A stretch of 64,000 bases of DNA. Origin: Bacillota bacterium. Lineage in GTDB: Bacteria > Bacillota > Clostridia > Peptostreptococcales > Anaerovoracaceae. The position numbers were made by a program, and so were the translations under genes. Location: the NCBI GenBank assembly GCA_017522185.1, contig JAFWZZ010000010.1, forward strand, positions 50,149-114,148. Reading direction: 5' to 3'. The stretch's first letter is position 1, and each line of letters opens with the position of its first letter. Of this stretch, positions 42,788 through 51,564 are shown piece by piece. Under the pieces are notes generated by a model. It was given only the letters and a program-made list of their open reading frames with translations, was not told where the DNA came from and ran no database searches.

Positions 42788-43252
42788 TTACTTGTTTTTC
42801 AGGTATTTCTCCAGTTCGCTCTTCAGACGGATGTTCTCCATCTGCAGGTCGAAGAAGGAGTTTTCGTACTCATTGCACTTGGCAGCCAGTTCTTTCAGAC
42901 GGTCTTCGTACAGTTTTTCCTGTTCCTTCATGCCGGACAGGTTTTCCTTGAACTGGTTGAAGCTCTTCTTCGTGTCTTCCCACATCTTCTGGTAAGCCTT
43001 GCAGTCGTTTTCCACCTGGGCCTTGGCCGTGCGGGCAGCTTCCGCCTGCGCCAGTGCATCAAAATATTCTTCTGTGATATTGATAGCAGACAGAATACCC
43101 AGGGTTCCATTGGAAACCTCACCGGAGAATCTGCTGATCAGGTTCATCTTGTTGTCTACGTATTCCGCAATTCTTACAATCTCTTCCTCAGTCTTTTCCC
43201 CTAAAATTGTATAGTCCTGTCCGTAAATCTTTACTGTTACTTTGCTATCCAT
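42788..43252 (-). CDS. zapA: ZapA-family cell division protein
   Basis: A 154-residue FtsZ-ring stabiliser. The N-terminal globular part reads VKIYGQDYTILGEKTEEEIVRIAEYVD and NMNLI-like KMNLISRF, the usual ZapA dimer region. A long coiled coil follows (residues 65-150). It is longer than typical ZapA (about 85-100 residues). The position between the pheT relic and mutS2 matches the conserved pheT-zapA-mutS2 order. ZapA bundles FtsZ at mid-cell. Confidence 0.9.
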   Translation of the reverse strand: MDSKVTVKIYGQDYTILGEKTEEEIVRIAEYVDNKMNLISRFSGEVSNGTLGILSAINITEEYFDALAQAEAARTAKAQVENDCKAYQKMWEDTKKSFNQFKENLSGMKEQEKLYEDRLKELAAKCNEYENSFFDLQMENIRLKSELEKYLKNK

Positions 43253-43274
43253 GTTTTCACCTGTTCTCTCAAAA

Positions 43275-44045
43275 TTAATTCAAATCGTTGTCAAAAGTTG
43301 TGCCGAATAAAGCTCTGATCTGCTGTTCCAGCTCATCCAGCTGCGCCGCTTCTTCCGCCAGAATTGCCGCATCGATGGATGGTGCTGCAGTTTCATCTTC
43401 CTGCGGTTCCTGATTTGCAGCAGCTACCAGGCCTACTACCAGATCCAGGAACAGTTCTGCGCCGTAGGCATCGCATCCGATGAAGAAGTTATCTACAACC
43501 TCCGGATGGAATTTTCCCATGATGCCCAGTTCCACTTCCTGACCGGAAGGATCTTTCGTAACGATTCTTTCACACTGGTCAGGGGCATAAGTGCCGTATT
43601 CAGATTCCGGTACGAACTCCACTTCCGCCATGCCCATGTTCAGCAGGAAGGCTCTCATGGTACCTCTCATGTTCTCCAGGCTTTCCCCTTCGCCGTAAGC
43701 GCCGAAGGACAGATTCCAGGACTTAAAAGGATCTGCTGTCGGAATCAGGTAGTTCTTCGTGTAGGTATTGCCGATTTCGAAGGCTCTGACCGCCTCGATT
43801 TCGCCGATGCGGCAGCCGCCCAGGGCAACCAGCATAGACGGTGTCAGAATGGTTCTCAGGGCCTTCATACCGTCTCCGGATGCATCAGGTACTTCCGGAA
43901 AATCTCTTTCCCAGGAGTCCATGTCGATTCTTGCAGCGTTCATCAGCTCCTGACTGGCCGTGTCCGCCGGTTCTATTTCTCTCGCCCCCAGGCTTGCCAT
44001 CAGTTCTCTGACAAAGCCCAGGATCTGGTTCATTTTCTCATCCAT
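43275..44045 (-). CDS. Stand-alone PheRS beta-subunit core-domain paralogue (PheT relic)
   Basis: A 256-residue protein that aligns by eye with the middle core region of phenylalanyl-tRNA synthetase beta (roughly E. coli PheT 480-660). Matching landmarks are ILGFVRELMASLGAREI, MKALRTILTPSMLVALGG (compare MSAMRLSLWTGLL), AVRAFEIGNTY (compare RIFESGLRF), LENMRGTMRAFLLNMGMAEVEF (compare YDLKGDLESVLDL), and LGIMGKFHPEVVDNF (compare IGFVGVVHPEL). The tRNA-binding, B5 and FDX-ACB domains are missing. An acidic helical tail of about 45 residues is added. The gene lies exactly where pheS-pheT normally sit, between trmH and zapA. It is intact and has a normal start, so it is likely functional, though not as PheRS. 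Confidence 0.75.
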   Translation of the reverse strand: MDEKMNQILGFVRELMASLGAREIEPADTASQELMNAARIDMDSWERDFPEVPDASGDGMKALRTILTPSMLVALGGCRIGEIEAVRAFEIGNTYTKNYLIPTADPFKSWNLSFGAYGEGESLENMRGTMRAFLLNMGMAEVEFVPESEYGTYAPDQCERIVTKDPSGQEVELGIMGKFHPEVVDNFFIGCDAYGAELFLDLVVGLVAAANQEPQEDETAAPSIDAAILAEEAAQLDELEQQIRALFGTTFDNDLN

Positions 44046-44050
44046 GTATG

Positions 44051-44818
44051 TTAATCTCTCTTTCTCTTGGTTTCGTACATCAGAATCCCAGCCGCCACAG
44101 ACGCGTTGAGGGATTCCAAATGACCATCCATCGGGATTTTCACCGTAATGTCTGCCATTTCCATCAGTTCATCGGACACACCGTTGCCTTCGTTGCCGAT
44201 GACCAGGGCAACCCCGCGGGAGAGGTCCTCGTCATAATAGTATTTGTCCGTATGGAAACCGGTTACCACCAGCTTCTTACCCAGTCTGTCGGTCAAATCA
44301 CGTAGCACCTGGTTATCTTCCACCTGCAGTACCGGCATACGGAAAATGGATCCCGCCGCCGCACGGATTGTCTTCGGTGAAAAGACATCTCCGGTGCCCT
44401 TGACGGTTACAACCGCCTTGTAGCCGGCACCTTCCGCCGTTCTGATAATCGTGCCGATATTACCCGGATCCTGCAGTCTGTCCAGGACCACCACGTTGTC
44501 GGATGGCTGGATCTGCTGCTCCAGGTCGGCTGCTGTCAGCTTCGGTTTTCTGACCACCGCCAGAATGCCCTGGCTGGTTTCCGTCTGAGCCAGCTTGTCA
44601 AAGAGCTGTTCCGCCACGATATACTGGTCCGGCAGATCAAAAATCTGACGCTCTCTGCCTTCCCGGAAGAAGACATAAACCAGGTCTTTCGTCGGTACTT
44701 CCGCGATCAGATTCTCACCTTCGATCAGATACAGGCCTTCCTTGTCTCTGTATTTCTTCTGGGAAAGTTTCTGGCATTCCTTGAATATTCTGTTGTCTTT
44801 GGAGCGTATTTCTCTCAT
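44051..44818 (-). CDS. TrmH/SpoU-family rRNA/tRNA 2'-O-methyltransferase
   Basis: A 255-residue SPOUT methyltransferase. The N-terminal RNA-binding domain has KDNRIFKECQKLSQKKYRDKEG. The three SPOUT motifs are LDRLQDPGNIGTIIRTAEGAG, LVIGNEGNGVSDEL and IPMDGHLESLNASVAAGILMYE. It adds a 2'-O-methyl group to a ribose, probably in 23S rRNA. It precedes the PheT-core gene by 5 bp, the place of the methylase upstream of pheS in Bacillus and Clostridia. Confidence 0.93.
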   Translation of the reverse strand: MREIRSKDNRIFKECQKLSQKKYRDKEGLYLIEGENLIAEVPTKDLVYVFFREGRERQIFDLPDQYIVAEQLFDKLAQTETSQGILAVVRKPKLTAADLEQQIQPSDNVVVLDRLQDPGNIGTIIRTAEGAGYKAVVTVKGTGDVFSPKTIRAAAGSIFRMPVLQVEDNQVLRDLTDRLGKKLVVTGFHTDKYYYDEDLSRGVALVIGNEGNGVSDELMEMADITVKIPMDGHLESLNASVAAGILMYETKRKRD

Positions 44819-44843
44819 TTTGCACCTGCTCGATAAATCACGA

Positions 44844-44872
44844 AAAAGCCGGACAAATTTTCGCCGGCTTTT
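44844..44872 (-). terminator. Terminator after ftsZ (end of dcw cluster)
   Basis: AAAAGCCGG (44844-44852) pairs with CCGGCTTTT (44864-44872), followed by a T-run on the minus strand. It separates the dcw cluster from the trmH operon. Confidence 0.85.
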
Positions 44873-44886
44873 CCGAAGGAATTCAA

Positions 44887-46011
44887 TTATTTCTGTAAGA
44901 AGTCTGGCATGATGAATTTGGAATCTCTTGGATCTTCGTCTCTTGTTTCATCGAAGATCTGACCCAGAGTCACGCTTCTTCCTGTCAGTCCGTTTTCTGT
45001 TACCACATCCTGTACCTGCGGTTTTTCGATTGGCTTGTAAACAACGCTGTCTTCTAAGCCTTCGCCAAAGCCAGTTGCAATTACAGTGATACCGATTTCT
45101 TCGTTCATTTCTTCGCTGACAGCTGCACCGAAGATTAAGATCGCTTCAGGATCAGCCTGTTCCTGCACTAAGCTTGCGATTTCGTTTACTTCTAACATAC
45201 CCAGGTCGTATCCGCCGGATACATATAACAGAATCGCTCTTGCGCCTGCGATGGTAGTTTCCAGTAATGGGCTTTCGATAGCGGACTTCACTGCATTCTT
45301 CGCTCTGTCTTCGCCAGCCGCCTTGCCTGTACCCATGTGGGCAATGCCTCTGTCCGTCATAACGGACTTTACGTCTGCGAAGTCCACGTTGATCAGTGCG
45401 TAGTCGGAGATTAAATCGGAAATACCCTGTACACCCTGTCTCAGTACGTCGTCTGCCATGTTGAACGCCTGCATCATGGAAGTGTTCTTTTCACATGTTT
45501 CTAATAACTTATCATTTGGAACTACAACCAGAGAGTCCACATATTTCTTCAGGAACTTCAGTCCCAGTTCCGCCTGGTCTTTTCTCTTCTTGCCTTCAAA
45601 GGAGAATGGCTTGGTTACAACACCAACGGTTAAGATCCCCATGTCCTTGGAGGCCTTCGCGATAATCGGTGCAGCACCTGTGCCTGTACCGCCGCCCATG
45701 CCGGCAGTGATGAAGACCATGTCTGCGCCTTCTAATAAATCTGTAATTTCATCCAGAGTTTCTTCTGCAGATCTCTGTCCAACTTCCGGATTGCCGCCTG
45801 CACCCAGTCCTCTGGTTAATTTCTCACCAATCTGAATTTTTGTTTCTGCCTTACATCTGTTCAGAGCCTGTTTATCCGTGTTTACAGCGATGAACTGTAC
45901 ACCCTTTAAATCAGCTTCCATCATACGGTTTACCGCGTTGCATCCGCCGCCGCCGACACCGATAACTTTGATTACAGCTGAATTGTCAATACTTGTCTCA
46001 AATTGCAGCAT
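44887..46011 (-). CDS. ftsZ: Cell division GTPase FtsZ
   Basis: A 374-residue tubulin-like GTPase that forms the division ring. The GTP loop is [16 protein letters not shown], with [17 protein letters not shown] at the N-terminus and the T7 catalytic loop [11 protein letters not shown] near residue 208. The C-terminal conserved peptide is FIMPDFLQK, which binds ZapA-independent partners such as SepF or FtsA. No ftsA gene is adjacent, as in several Clostridia. It is the last gene of the dcw cluster, 74 bp after ftsQ. Confidence 0.98.
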   Translation of the reverse strand: MLQFETSIDNSAVIKVIGVGGGGCNAVNRMMEADLKGVQFIAVNTDKQALNRCKAETKIQIGEKLTRGLGAGGNPEVGQRSAEETLDEITDLLEGADMVFITAGMGGGTGTGAAPIIAKASKDMGILTVGVVTKPFSFEGKKRKDQAELGLKFLKKYVDSLVVVPNDKLLETCEKNTSMMQAFNMADDVLRQGVQGISDLISDYALINVDFADVKSVMTDRGIAHMGTGKAAGEDRAKNAVKSAIESPLLETTIAGARAILLYVSGGYDLGMLEVNEIASLVQEQADPEAILIFGAAVSEEMNEEIGITVIATGFGEGLEDSVVYKPIEKPQVQDVVTENGLTGRSVTLGQIFDETRDEDPRDSKFIMPDFLQK

Positions 46012-46085
46012 ATTTGATTGCCTCCTTGCATCCCATAATATATTTCATTCTACCACAAAACCATAGGTTTTGCATTATTTTTTTC

Positions 46086-46898
46086 TTAAAACTCCGGCGA
46101 GAATGACATGTAATTCTGGTTGCCCAGACTGATGGTTCCTCTCGTAGTGTCATTCTTCAGCAGGTTGTTTACCACCTTCTGCAAATCGCCGCTTTTGATG
46201 GCCTTGGTCATCTGTTTCGGTGTGCCTTTGACAATCAAAGTGTCGTATATGTAGGCTTTGATGATTACCCTGGAAACATCGATTTTCTTGAAATAGATAT
46301 CTCCGTCCTCCATGGTATCCAGCATGTTCAGGGTGGTTTCCAGCGTCACGTCCTCTTCCGCCTCGATGCGGGATCCGGTAGACAGTTTGCTGACCGTCAG
46401 TCCGGTCAGAAGGGTTACCTTCGGATCCAGGTCCGACTTACGGAGAATCGTCCCTTCTTTGTCAATGACGATGTATTCCTCCCCATAGACTACCGCCGCA
46501 ATCTGGTGGCGTTCCGTAATCTCAAAATGCAGGGTTTTCGGCAGCTTTCTTCTGACTTTAACCTCCGCAAAATACGGACTCTCAAGGAGCGCATCTGTCA
46601 ATTCCGACTTGTCAACGTCCCAGATCAGGTTGACGCCTTTGTCGGCGCCTGCCATGTGCATGACTTCTTCGTCGGTATAATACTGGTTTCCGTCCGCAGT
46701 CACGTTCTCAATGAGAAAGAAACTGGAGAAGGAAAACGCAAAAGCACCGCCGATGACCAGCACCGTGATCAGAAAACGCAGCAGATAGTTTTTCTTTTTT
46801 CTTTTTTTCTTCGGTCTGTCAACTTTCCGGTAGACGCCTTCGTCGTAAGCGTTTTCTTCGTATGTGTTTTCAGAGCCGTAATCCTCGTAGTTATACAT
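46086..46898 (-). CDS. FtsQ/DivIB-type division protein
   Basis: A 270-residue bitopic protein. An acidic and then basic cytoplasmic tail (RKVDRPKKKRKKKNY) precedes one span (LLRFLITVLVIGGAFAFSF). The extracellular POTRA domain (FFLIENVTADGNQYYTDEEVMH, YFAEVKVRRKLPKTLHFEI) and the FtsQ/DivIB domain follow. It links FtsL and FtsB-like proteins in the divisome. It overlaps murG by 8 bp at its start. Confidence 0.92.
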   Translation of the reverse strand: MYNYEDYGSENTYEENAYDEGVYRKVDRPKKKRKKKNYLLRFLITVLVIGGAFAFSFSSFFLIENVTADGNQYYTDEEVMHMAGADKGVNLIWDVDKSELTDALLESPYFAEVKVRRKLPKTLHFEITERHQIAAVVYGEEYIVIDKEGTILRKSDLDPKVTLLTGLTVSKLSTGSRIEAEEDVTLETTLNMLDTMEDGDIYFKKIDVSRVIIKAYIYDTLIVKGTPKQMTKAIKSGDLQKVVNNLLKNDTTRGTISLGNQNYMSFSPEF

Positions 46899-47991
46899 CT
46901 TTTCTGATCTCCGTATAAATCATTTCACAGGCATCCAGAGGCGCACAGGCCTTGCTGGCTCTGCCCATTTCTTCCAGCAGCTCCGGCTGGTTTTTCAGCC
47001 GCATCACTTCCGCGATGAGTCTTTCGGAAGTCAGGTCTTTTTCTTCCATGAGAATCGCACCGCCATGGTCCGCCACGGACTTTGCATTGTAATACTGATG
47101 GTTTCCCGTCACGTTAGGAGACGGAATCAGCAGCAATGCCCTGCCGCATACGGTAGATTCTGCCACAGACAGCGCGCCCGCCCTGCTGATGATCAGATCC
47201 GCCGCACCCAGATAATACTGGATATCGTTGATATAGGATTTCACCATGATGTTAGGCTGAATCTCTATCTTTTTGTTCTTCGCTTTTTCTAAAATCTCGT
47301 CATAGTACTGGCTGCCGGTGCCGAAAACGTAGGTCACGTCCTTATGACCGTTGACTGCATCCATCAGATCAAAACCAACTTCGTTGATTTTCTCTGCCCC
47401 CTGGCTGCCGCCGAAGGAAAAGATGACAAAATTGTCTTTCGGAATGCCCAAACGTTCTCTTGCCGCAGCTTTGTCCACGTTGTAGAAACGCTCTCTTACC
47501 GGATTGCCGGCGTTGATATGCTTCTTCGGCTCCTTGAAAAATTCTGCCGCATCCGGAAAGCCTAAAAACACCTTATCAACGAATTTTTCCAAAACTCTGT
47601 TGGCAACACCCGGATACGCGTTCTGCTCATGCAGATAGCATTTTGCGCCGTAGAGATGGCCTGCAAAAACCACTGGCACGCATACGAAACCACCTGTACC
47701 GATGACCACATCCGGCTTGAACTTACGCATAATCTTCAGCGCCTGCAGAACGCCGCGGGCCGTTACCATACCGGTCAGCGCCAGTTCCAGCACGCTCTTT
47801 CTGTCCAGCCATCTGGCCGTCACCAGTTCCAGTGGATAGCCTGTTCCCGGTACGATATCTTTTTCCAGACCCAGATCATTCCCCATATAGAGAATCTCCG
47901 CGTCCGATTCTTTTTCCTTTATCTTATCCGCGATGGCAATGGCCGGATAAATATGTCCGCCGGAGCCGCCGCCGGTTACAATCACTCTCAT
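46891..47991 (-). CDS. murG: Lipid II synthase MurG (UDP-GlcNAc transferase)
   Basis: A 366-residue peripheral membrane GT-B glycosyltransferase that adds GlcNAc to lipid I. The N-terminal loop is TGGGSGGHIYPAIAIADKI, the acceptor loop HEQNAYPGVANRVL, the C-terminal loop SFGGSQGAEKINEV and the UDP-GlcNAc site SRAGALSVAE. It overlaps ftsW by four bases (ATGA). Confidence 0.97.
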   Translation of the reverse strand: MRVIVTGGGSGGHIYPAIAIADKIKEKESDAEILYMGNDLGLEKDIVPGTGYPLELVTARWLDRKSVLELALTGMVTARGVLQALKIMRKFKPDVVIGTGGFVCVPVVFAGHLYGAKCYLHEQNAYPGVANRVLEKFVDKVFLGFPDAAEFFKEPKKHINAGNPVRERFYNVDKAAARERLGIPKDNFVIFSFGGSQGAEKINEVGFDLMDAVNGHKDVTYVFGTGSQYYDEILEKAKNKKIEIQPNIMVKSYINDIQYYLGAADLIISRAGALSVAESTVCGRALLLIPSPNVTGNHQYYNAKSVADHGGAILMEEKDLTSERLIAEVMRLKNQPELLEEMGRASKACAPLDACEMIYTEIRKDV

Positions 47992-49190
47992 ACTCTTCTA
48001 CCTCCACTGCGGAATGCGTCCGCTCCGCTTTCGCTCTGTCTGGATACGTTAAGCAGTATACCGATGGCCGACATACAGATCCAGAGCGCATTACCGCCGT
48101 AACTGATGAACGGCAGCGCAATCCCTGTCGCAGGCATCGAAGATGTTACGACAGCAATATTCATCACAACCTGCAGACCGATCATAATAGTCACGCCGCC
48201 TGCCAGCAACATGCCGAACAGATCTGGTGCGTTGAGCGCCACATGAAATCCTCTCCAGATCAAAGCCGCATAGATGGCAATCAGAAGCAGCAGACCGATG
48301 AGGCCCAGTTCCTCGCCGATAATCGCCAGAATAAAGTCATTCTGCGGTTCCGGCAGATACAGGTTCTTCTGAATACTCTTGCCCAGGCCCATACCGAAGA
48401 GACCTCCCGATCCCAGAGCCAGTAGAGACTGCACCACCTGGAAGCCGTCGCCCACCGCATCAGCAAAGGGATCGCGGAAGCTGACCAGTCTGGCCTTCCA
48501 GTGATCCATGCCGATCTTGTCGCCGAACCAGGCTATCGGAAGGATGACACTGCCACCCAGCAGCACAACGCCGAATACATATTTCCATTCCATGCCCGCC
48601 AGGATCATAATACCGCCGATGATACCACAGATCGTCAGCGCCGTGGACAGGTTCGGCTGCATCATAATCAGGACGGCCAGAAAACCACCCAGTGCCAGCA
48701 TCGGCAGAACGCCTTTCTTCAGGTCCAGAATCAGTTTTGGAGATCTGGACAGGTACGCTGCCACAAAGATGATAACTGCAAGCTTGGCGATTTCGCCAGG
48801 CATGATGGTAATCCCGAAGTACAGTGCTCTTGTCGCACCACCGGCACCGACGCCCAGAGGTGTCAGAACCAGGAGCAGCAGAAGCACGCTGAATCCCATA
48901 ATCAGATTGCAGAACTTCTTGTACTGGTGATAGTCAATGACAGAGCACAGACCCATCAGGAAGAAGCCGCCCATGGCGTTGACCGCCTGTCTGATCAGGT
49001 AATCATAAGGGGACCCGTTGTCGTTGATGGACTTATAGTAGCTGGCACTGAAAACCATCACCAGTCCAAAAATCACCAGGATGGTAGTCAGTGCAATTAC
49101 TACGAAGTCGCACTGCCCCAGATTAAGCTGGTCAAACAGGTTCCGTACCCTGCCTGCAGGATTCAGTTTTTTTCTGGTTTTTTTACGCAT
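47988..49190 (-). CDS. ftsW: SEDS-family division glycosyltransferase FtsW/SpoVE
   Basis: A 400-residue polytopic SEDS protein that polymerises lipid II together with its PBP. The start MRKKTRKKLNPAGRV at ATG 49190-49188 overlaps the murD stop as TAATG; the ORF is open eight codons earlier. Conserved parts are FGLVMVFSAS, GAGGATRALYFG-like, MMQPNLSTALTICGII (catalytic Asp replaced region should be checked), LALGSGGLFGMGLGKSIQKNLYLPEPQNDFIL and IGLQVVMNIAVVTSSMPATGIALPFISYGG. Confidence 0.95.
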   Translation of the reverse strand: MRKKTRKKLNPAGRVRNLFDQLNLGQCDFVVIALTTILVIFGLVMVFSASYYKSINDNGSPYDYLIRQAVNAMGGFFLMGLCSVIDYHQYKKFCNLIMGFSVLLLLLVLTPLGVGAGGATRALYFGITIMPGEIAKLAVIIFVAAYLSRSPKLILDLKKGVLPMLALGGFLAVLIMMQPNLSTALTICGIIGGIMILAGMEWKYVFGVVLLGGSVILPIAWFGDKIGMDHWKARLVSFRDPFADAVGDGFQVVQSLLALGSGGLFGMGLGKSIQKNLYLPEPQNDFILAIIGEELGLIGLLLLIAIYAALIWRGFHVALNAPDLFGMLLAGGVTIMIGLQVVMNIAVVTSSMPATGIALPFISYGGNALWICMSAIGILLNVSRQSESGADAFRSGGRRV

Positions 49191-50563
49191 TATTTCTGTA
49201 ACCTTTCGACACATTCTTTGAAATGGTCGCCTCTTTGTTCATAATTCTGATACATATCCCAGCTTGCACATGCAGGAGAGAGCAGAACCGTGTCGCCTTC
49301 TTCCGCCATGTCATAAGCCTTACGCACAGCATCTTCCATGTCCTTTACTAACGTGTAGTCAGTAAAACCGACTTTGTCTGCGGATGCCTGCAGAAGCGGT
49401 GCATCCTTACCCAGAAGAAGCATATGCTTTACGCTGCCATCAAAACCGGCAAGGAACGGATCAAAGTCCTGACCCTTTCCGTCGCCGCCGGCAACGAGAA
49501 TGATATTCTTCCCAATGGCACGCAGGGCGGTCACTGCCGCATCCACATTGGTGCCTTTGGAGTCGTTATAATATTTTACGCCGTCAACCATGCCGCAATA
49601 CTCGATTCTGTGTTCTACGCCGCCAAAGGTACGCAGAACCTCAGCGATGACTGACGGTTCAATGCCGGCAAAGTAGCAGATTGCTGCTGCCGCCAGCGCA
49701 TTTTCCAGGTTGTGGCTGCCAATGATCTTCAGTTCGTCCGCCATGCAGAAAGACACCAGTTCGCCAGCTTCGTTTCTGATGACAATCTGACCTTCTTCCA
49801 CAAAAGCGCCAAAGTCCAGCTTCTTCGTTCTGGAGAACGGAACCACCTTCGCTTTGCATCCTTTTGCTGCCAGTCTGTAGCAGGCAGGATCATCCGCGTT
49901 GAGAACCGTATAACCGTCAGCCTGCTGGTTGGCAAAGATCATAGCCTTTGCACCGCCGTAAGCTTCCATGGTATGATGACGGTCCAGATGGTCCGGCGTC
50001 AGATTCAGAATGGCAGAAACAACCGGCTTAAAGTATCTGGTTGTTTCCAGCTGGAAGCTGCTGGTCTCTGTTACCAGCCATGCATCTTCCGGTGCATCGA
50101 TGGATGCGGAGATTACCGCAACCCCGATGTTGCCTACCACGTAGGTCTTTCTTTCTGCCGCCTTGAAGATTTCACCGACCAATGTGGTTGTCGTCGTCTT
50201 TCCGTTGGTTCCTGTGATGGCAACGTAATTGCCGGAACCGATGCGGTAGGCGATTTCCAGTTCCCCGATGATTTCCGCACCCTTCTCCTTTGCTTCCTGT
50301 ACGAAAGCCAGTTCCGGGCTCACACCGGGACTTAAGATCAGCATATCAAAATATCCCATATCAGCCGGCATGCGGTTGAAGTAACAGGTTGCACCCTTTT
50401 CCTTCAGGAACGCACGCAGCTGCGGATCTACGTTTTCTTCTTTCTTTGCATCCTGGATGTGGACTTCCGCTTCCAGACGAAGCATGGCCTGCGCCGCCGC
50501 AATCCCGGATTTTCCAAGCCCTACGATAAGGACTTTCTTGTCTTTCATATTCTTTACGTTCAT
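49190..50563 (-). CDS. murD: UDP-N-acetylmuramoylalanine-D-glutamate ligase
   Basis: A 457-residue Mur ligase adding D-Glu to UDP-MurNAc-L-Ala in the cytoplasm. The N-terminal Rossmann part is KKVLIVGLGKSGIAAAQAM. The ATP loop is VAITGTNGKTTTTTLVGEI, followed by NLTPDHLDRHHTMEAYG and YNDSKGTNVDAAVTAL. GAGGGGAAG precedes the ATG. It is 24 bp after mraY and overlaps ftsW. Confidence 0.97.
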   Translation of the reverse strand: MNVKNMKDKKVLIVGLGKSGIAAAQAMLRLEAEVHIQDAKKEENVDPQLRAFLKEKGATCYFNRMPADMGYFDMLILSPGVSPELAFVQEAKEKGAEIIGELEIAYRIGSGNYVAITGTNGKTTTTTLVGEIFKAAERKTYVVGNIGVAVISASIDAPEDAWLVTETSSFQLETTRYFKPVVSAILNLTPDHLDRHHTMEAYGGAKAMIFANQQADGYTVLNADDPACYRLAAKGCKAKVVPFSRTKKLDFGAFVEEGQIVIRNEAGELVSFCMADELKIIGSHNLENALAAAAICYFAGIEPSVIAEVLRTFGGVEHRIEYCGMVDGVKYYNDSKGTNVDAAVTALRAIGKNIILVAGGDGKGQDFDPFLAGFDGSVKHMLLLGKDAPLLQASADKVGFTDYTLVKDMEDAVRKAYDMAEEGDTVLLSPACASWDMYQNYEQRGDHFKECVERLQK

Positions 50564-50587
50564 AGTCTTCCCCTCAGTTTCTCCTGT

Positions 50588-51547
50588 TTACAGACCTACA
50601 ATCAGTGCTGCAATGGTACAGCAGATCAATGCAACAATCCAGAACATGATGACAACATGCTGTTCCTTCATGCCGCATTCTTCGAAGTGATGGTGAATTG
50701 GTGCCATCTTGAAGATTCTCTTGCCGCCTGTCAGTTTGAAATAGCCCACCTGAATGATAACAGACAGCGCTTCCATTACATATACCAGACCTGCAATCGG
50801 CAGCAGGAATTCCACCTTCATGATGATAGCCGCAGCCGCCAGAGCACCACCCAGTGCCATGGAACCGGTATCTCCCATGAACAGCTTTGCAGGGAACTTA
50901 TTGAAGAATAAGAAGCCCAGACAAGCGCCGCACAGTGCTGCACAGAAGTTCATGCCGGATGCATGACCAAAGCTGACAGCAACCAGACCGAAGAAGAATG
51001 CCACCTGCAGCGTTACGCCGGAGGACAGACCGTCCAGACCGTCTGTCAGGTTTACCGCATTGGCCATTGCTACCACGACAAAGATGACAAATGGGAAGTA
51101 CAGTGCACCAAAGTCAACATACTTATCAATAAATGGGATCCACACTTCTGTGCCGTATTCGCTGAACATAGCCATATATACTGCCAGGGCACCTGCAAAC
51201 AGAATCTGCAGAACCAGCTTCTGCCATGCTCTCAGGCCCAGATTGTGCTTCTTCGCTACTTTGATATAGTCATCAAAGAAACCAATGGCAGCAAACAGAA
51301 GTGTCACTACCAGCATCGCGATGGTATCTGTTGTAATGCTTCCGGATGCCAGTGTAATGAAAACCAAAGTCCCAACGATGGCAATACCACCCATAGTCGG
51401 TGTTCCCGCCTTGGACAGATGAGACTGTGGTCCCTCTTCACGAATAAACTGCTGGAACTGCTTGTTCTGTAAAATCGGAATTTCCACAGAGGTCAGTACC
51501 GCTGATGCTGCTGTTGCAATCGCTACTAAAAAAATCAAATCAAACAT
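50588..51547 (-). CDS. mraY: Phospho-MurNAc-pentapeptide translocase
   Basis: A 319-residue integral membrane enzyme making lipid I from UDP-MurNAc-pentapeptide and undecaprenyl phosphate. Key motifs are GPQSHLSKAGTPTMGG, FFDDYIKVAKKHNLGLRAWQK, NAVNLTDGLDGLSSG, FMGDTGSMALGG and MAPIHHHFE. Ten hydrophobic spans fit the family. It lies between murF and murD. Confidence 0.97.
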   Translation of the reverse strand: MFDLIFLVAIATAASAVLTSVEIPILQNKQFQQFIREEGPQSHLSKAGTPTMGGIAIVGTLVFITLASGSITTDTIAMLVVTLLFAAIGFFDDYIKVAKKHNLGLRAWQKLVLQILFAGALAVYMAMFSEYGTEVWIPFIDKYVDFGALYFPFVIFVVVAMANAVNLTDGLDGLSSGVTLQVAFFFGLVAVSFGHASGMNFCAALCGACLGFLFFNKFPAKLFMGDTGSMALGGALAAAAIIMKVEFLLPIAGLVYVMEALSVIIQVGYFKLTGGKRIFKMAPIHHHFEECGMKEQHVVIMFWIVALICCTIAALIVGL

Positions 51548-51564
51548 AATTACTTACTCCTGTT

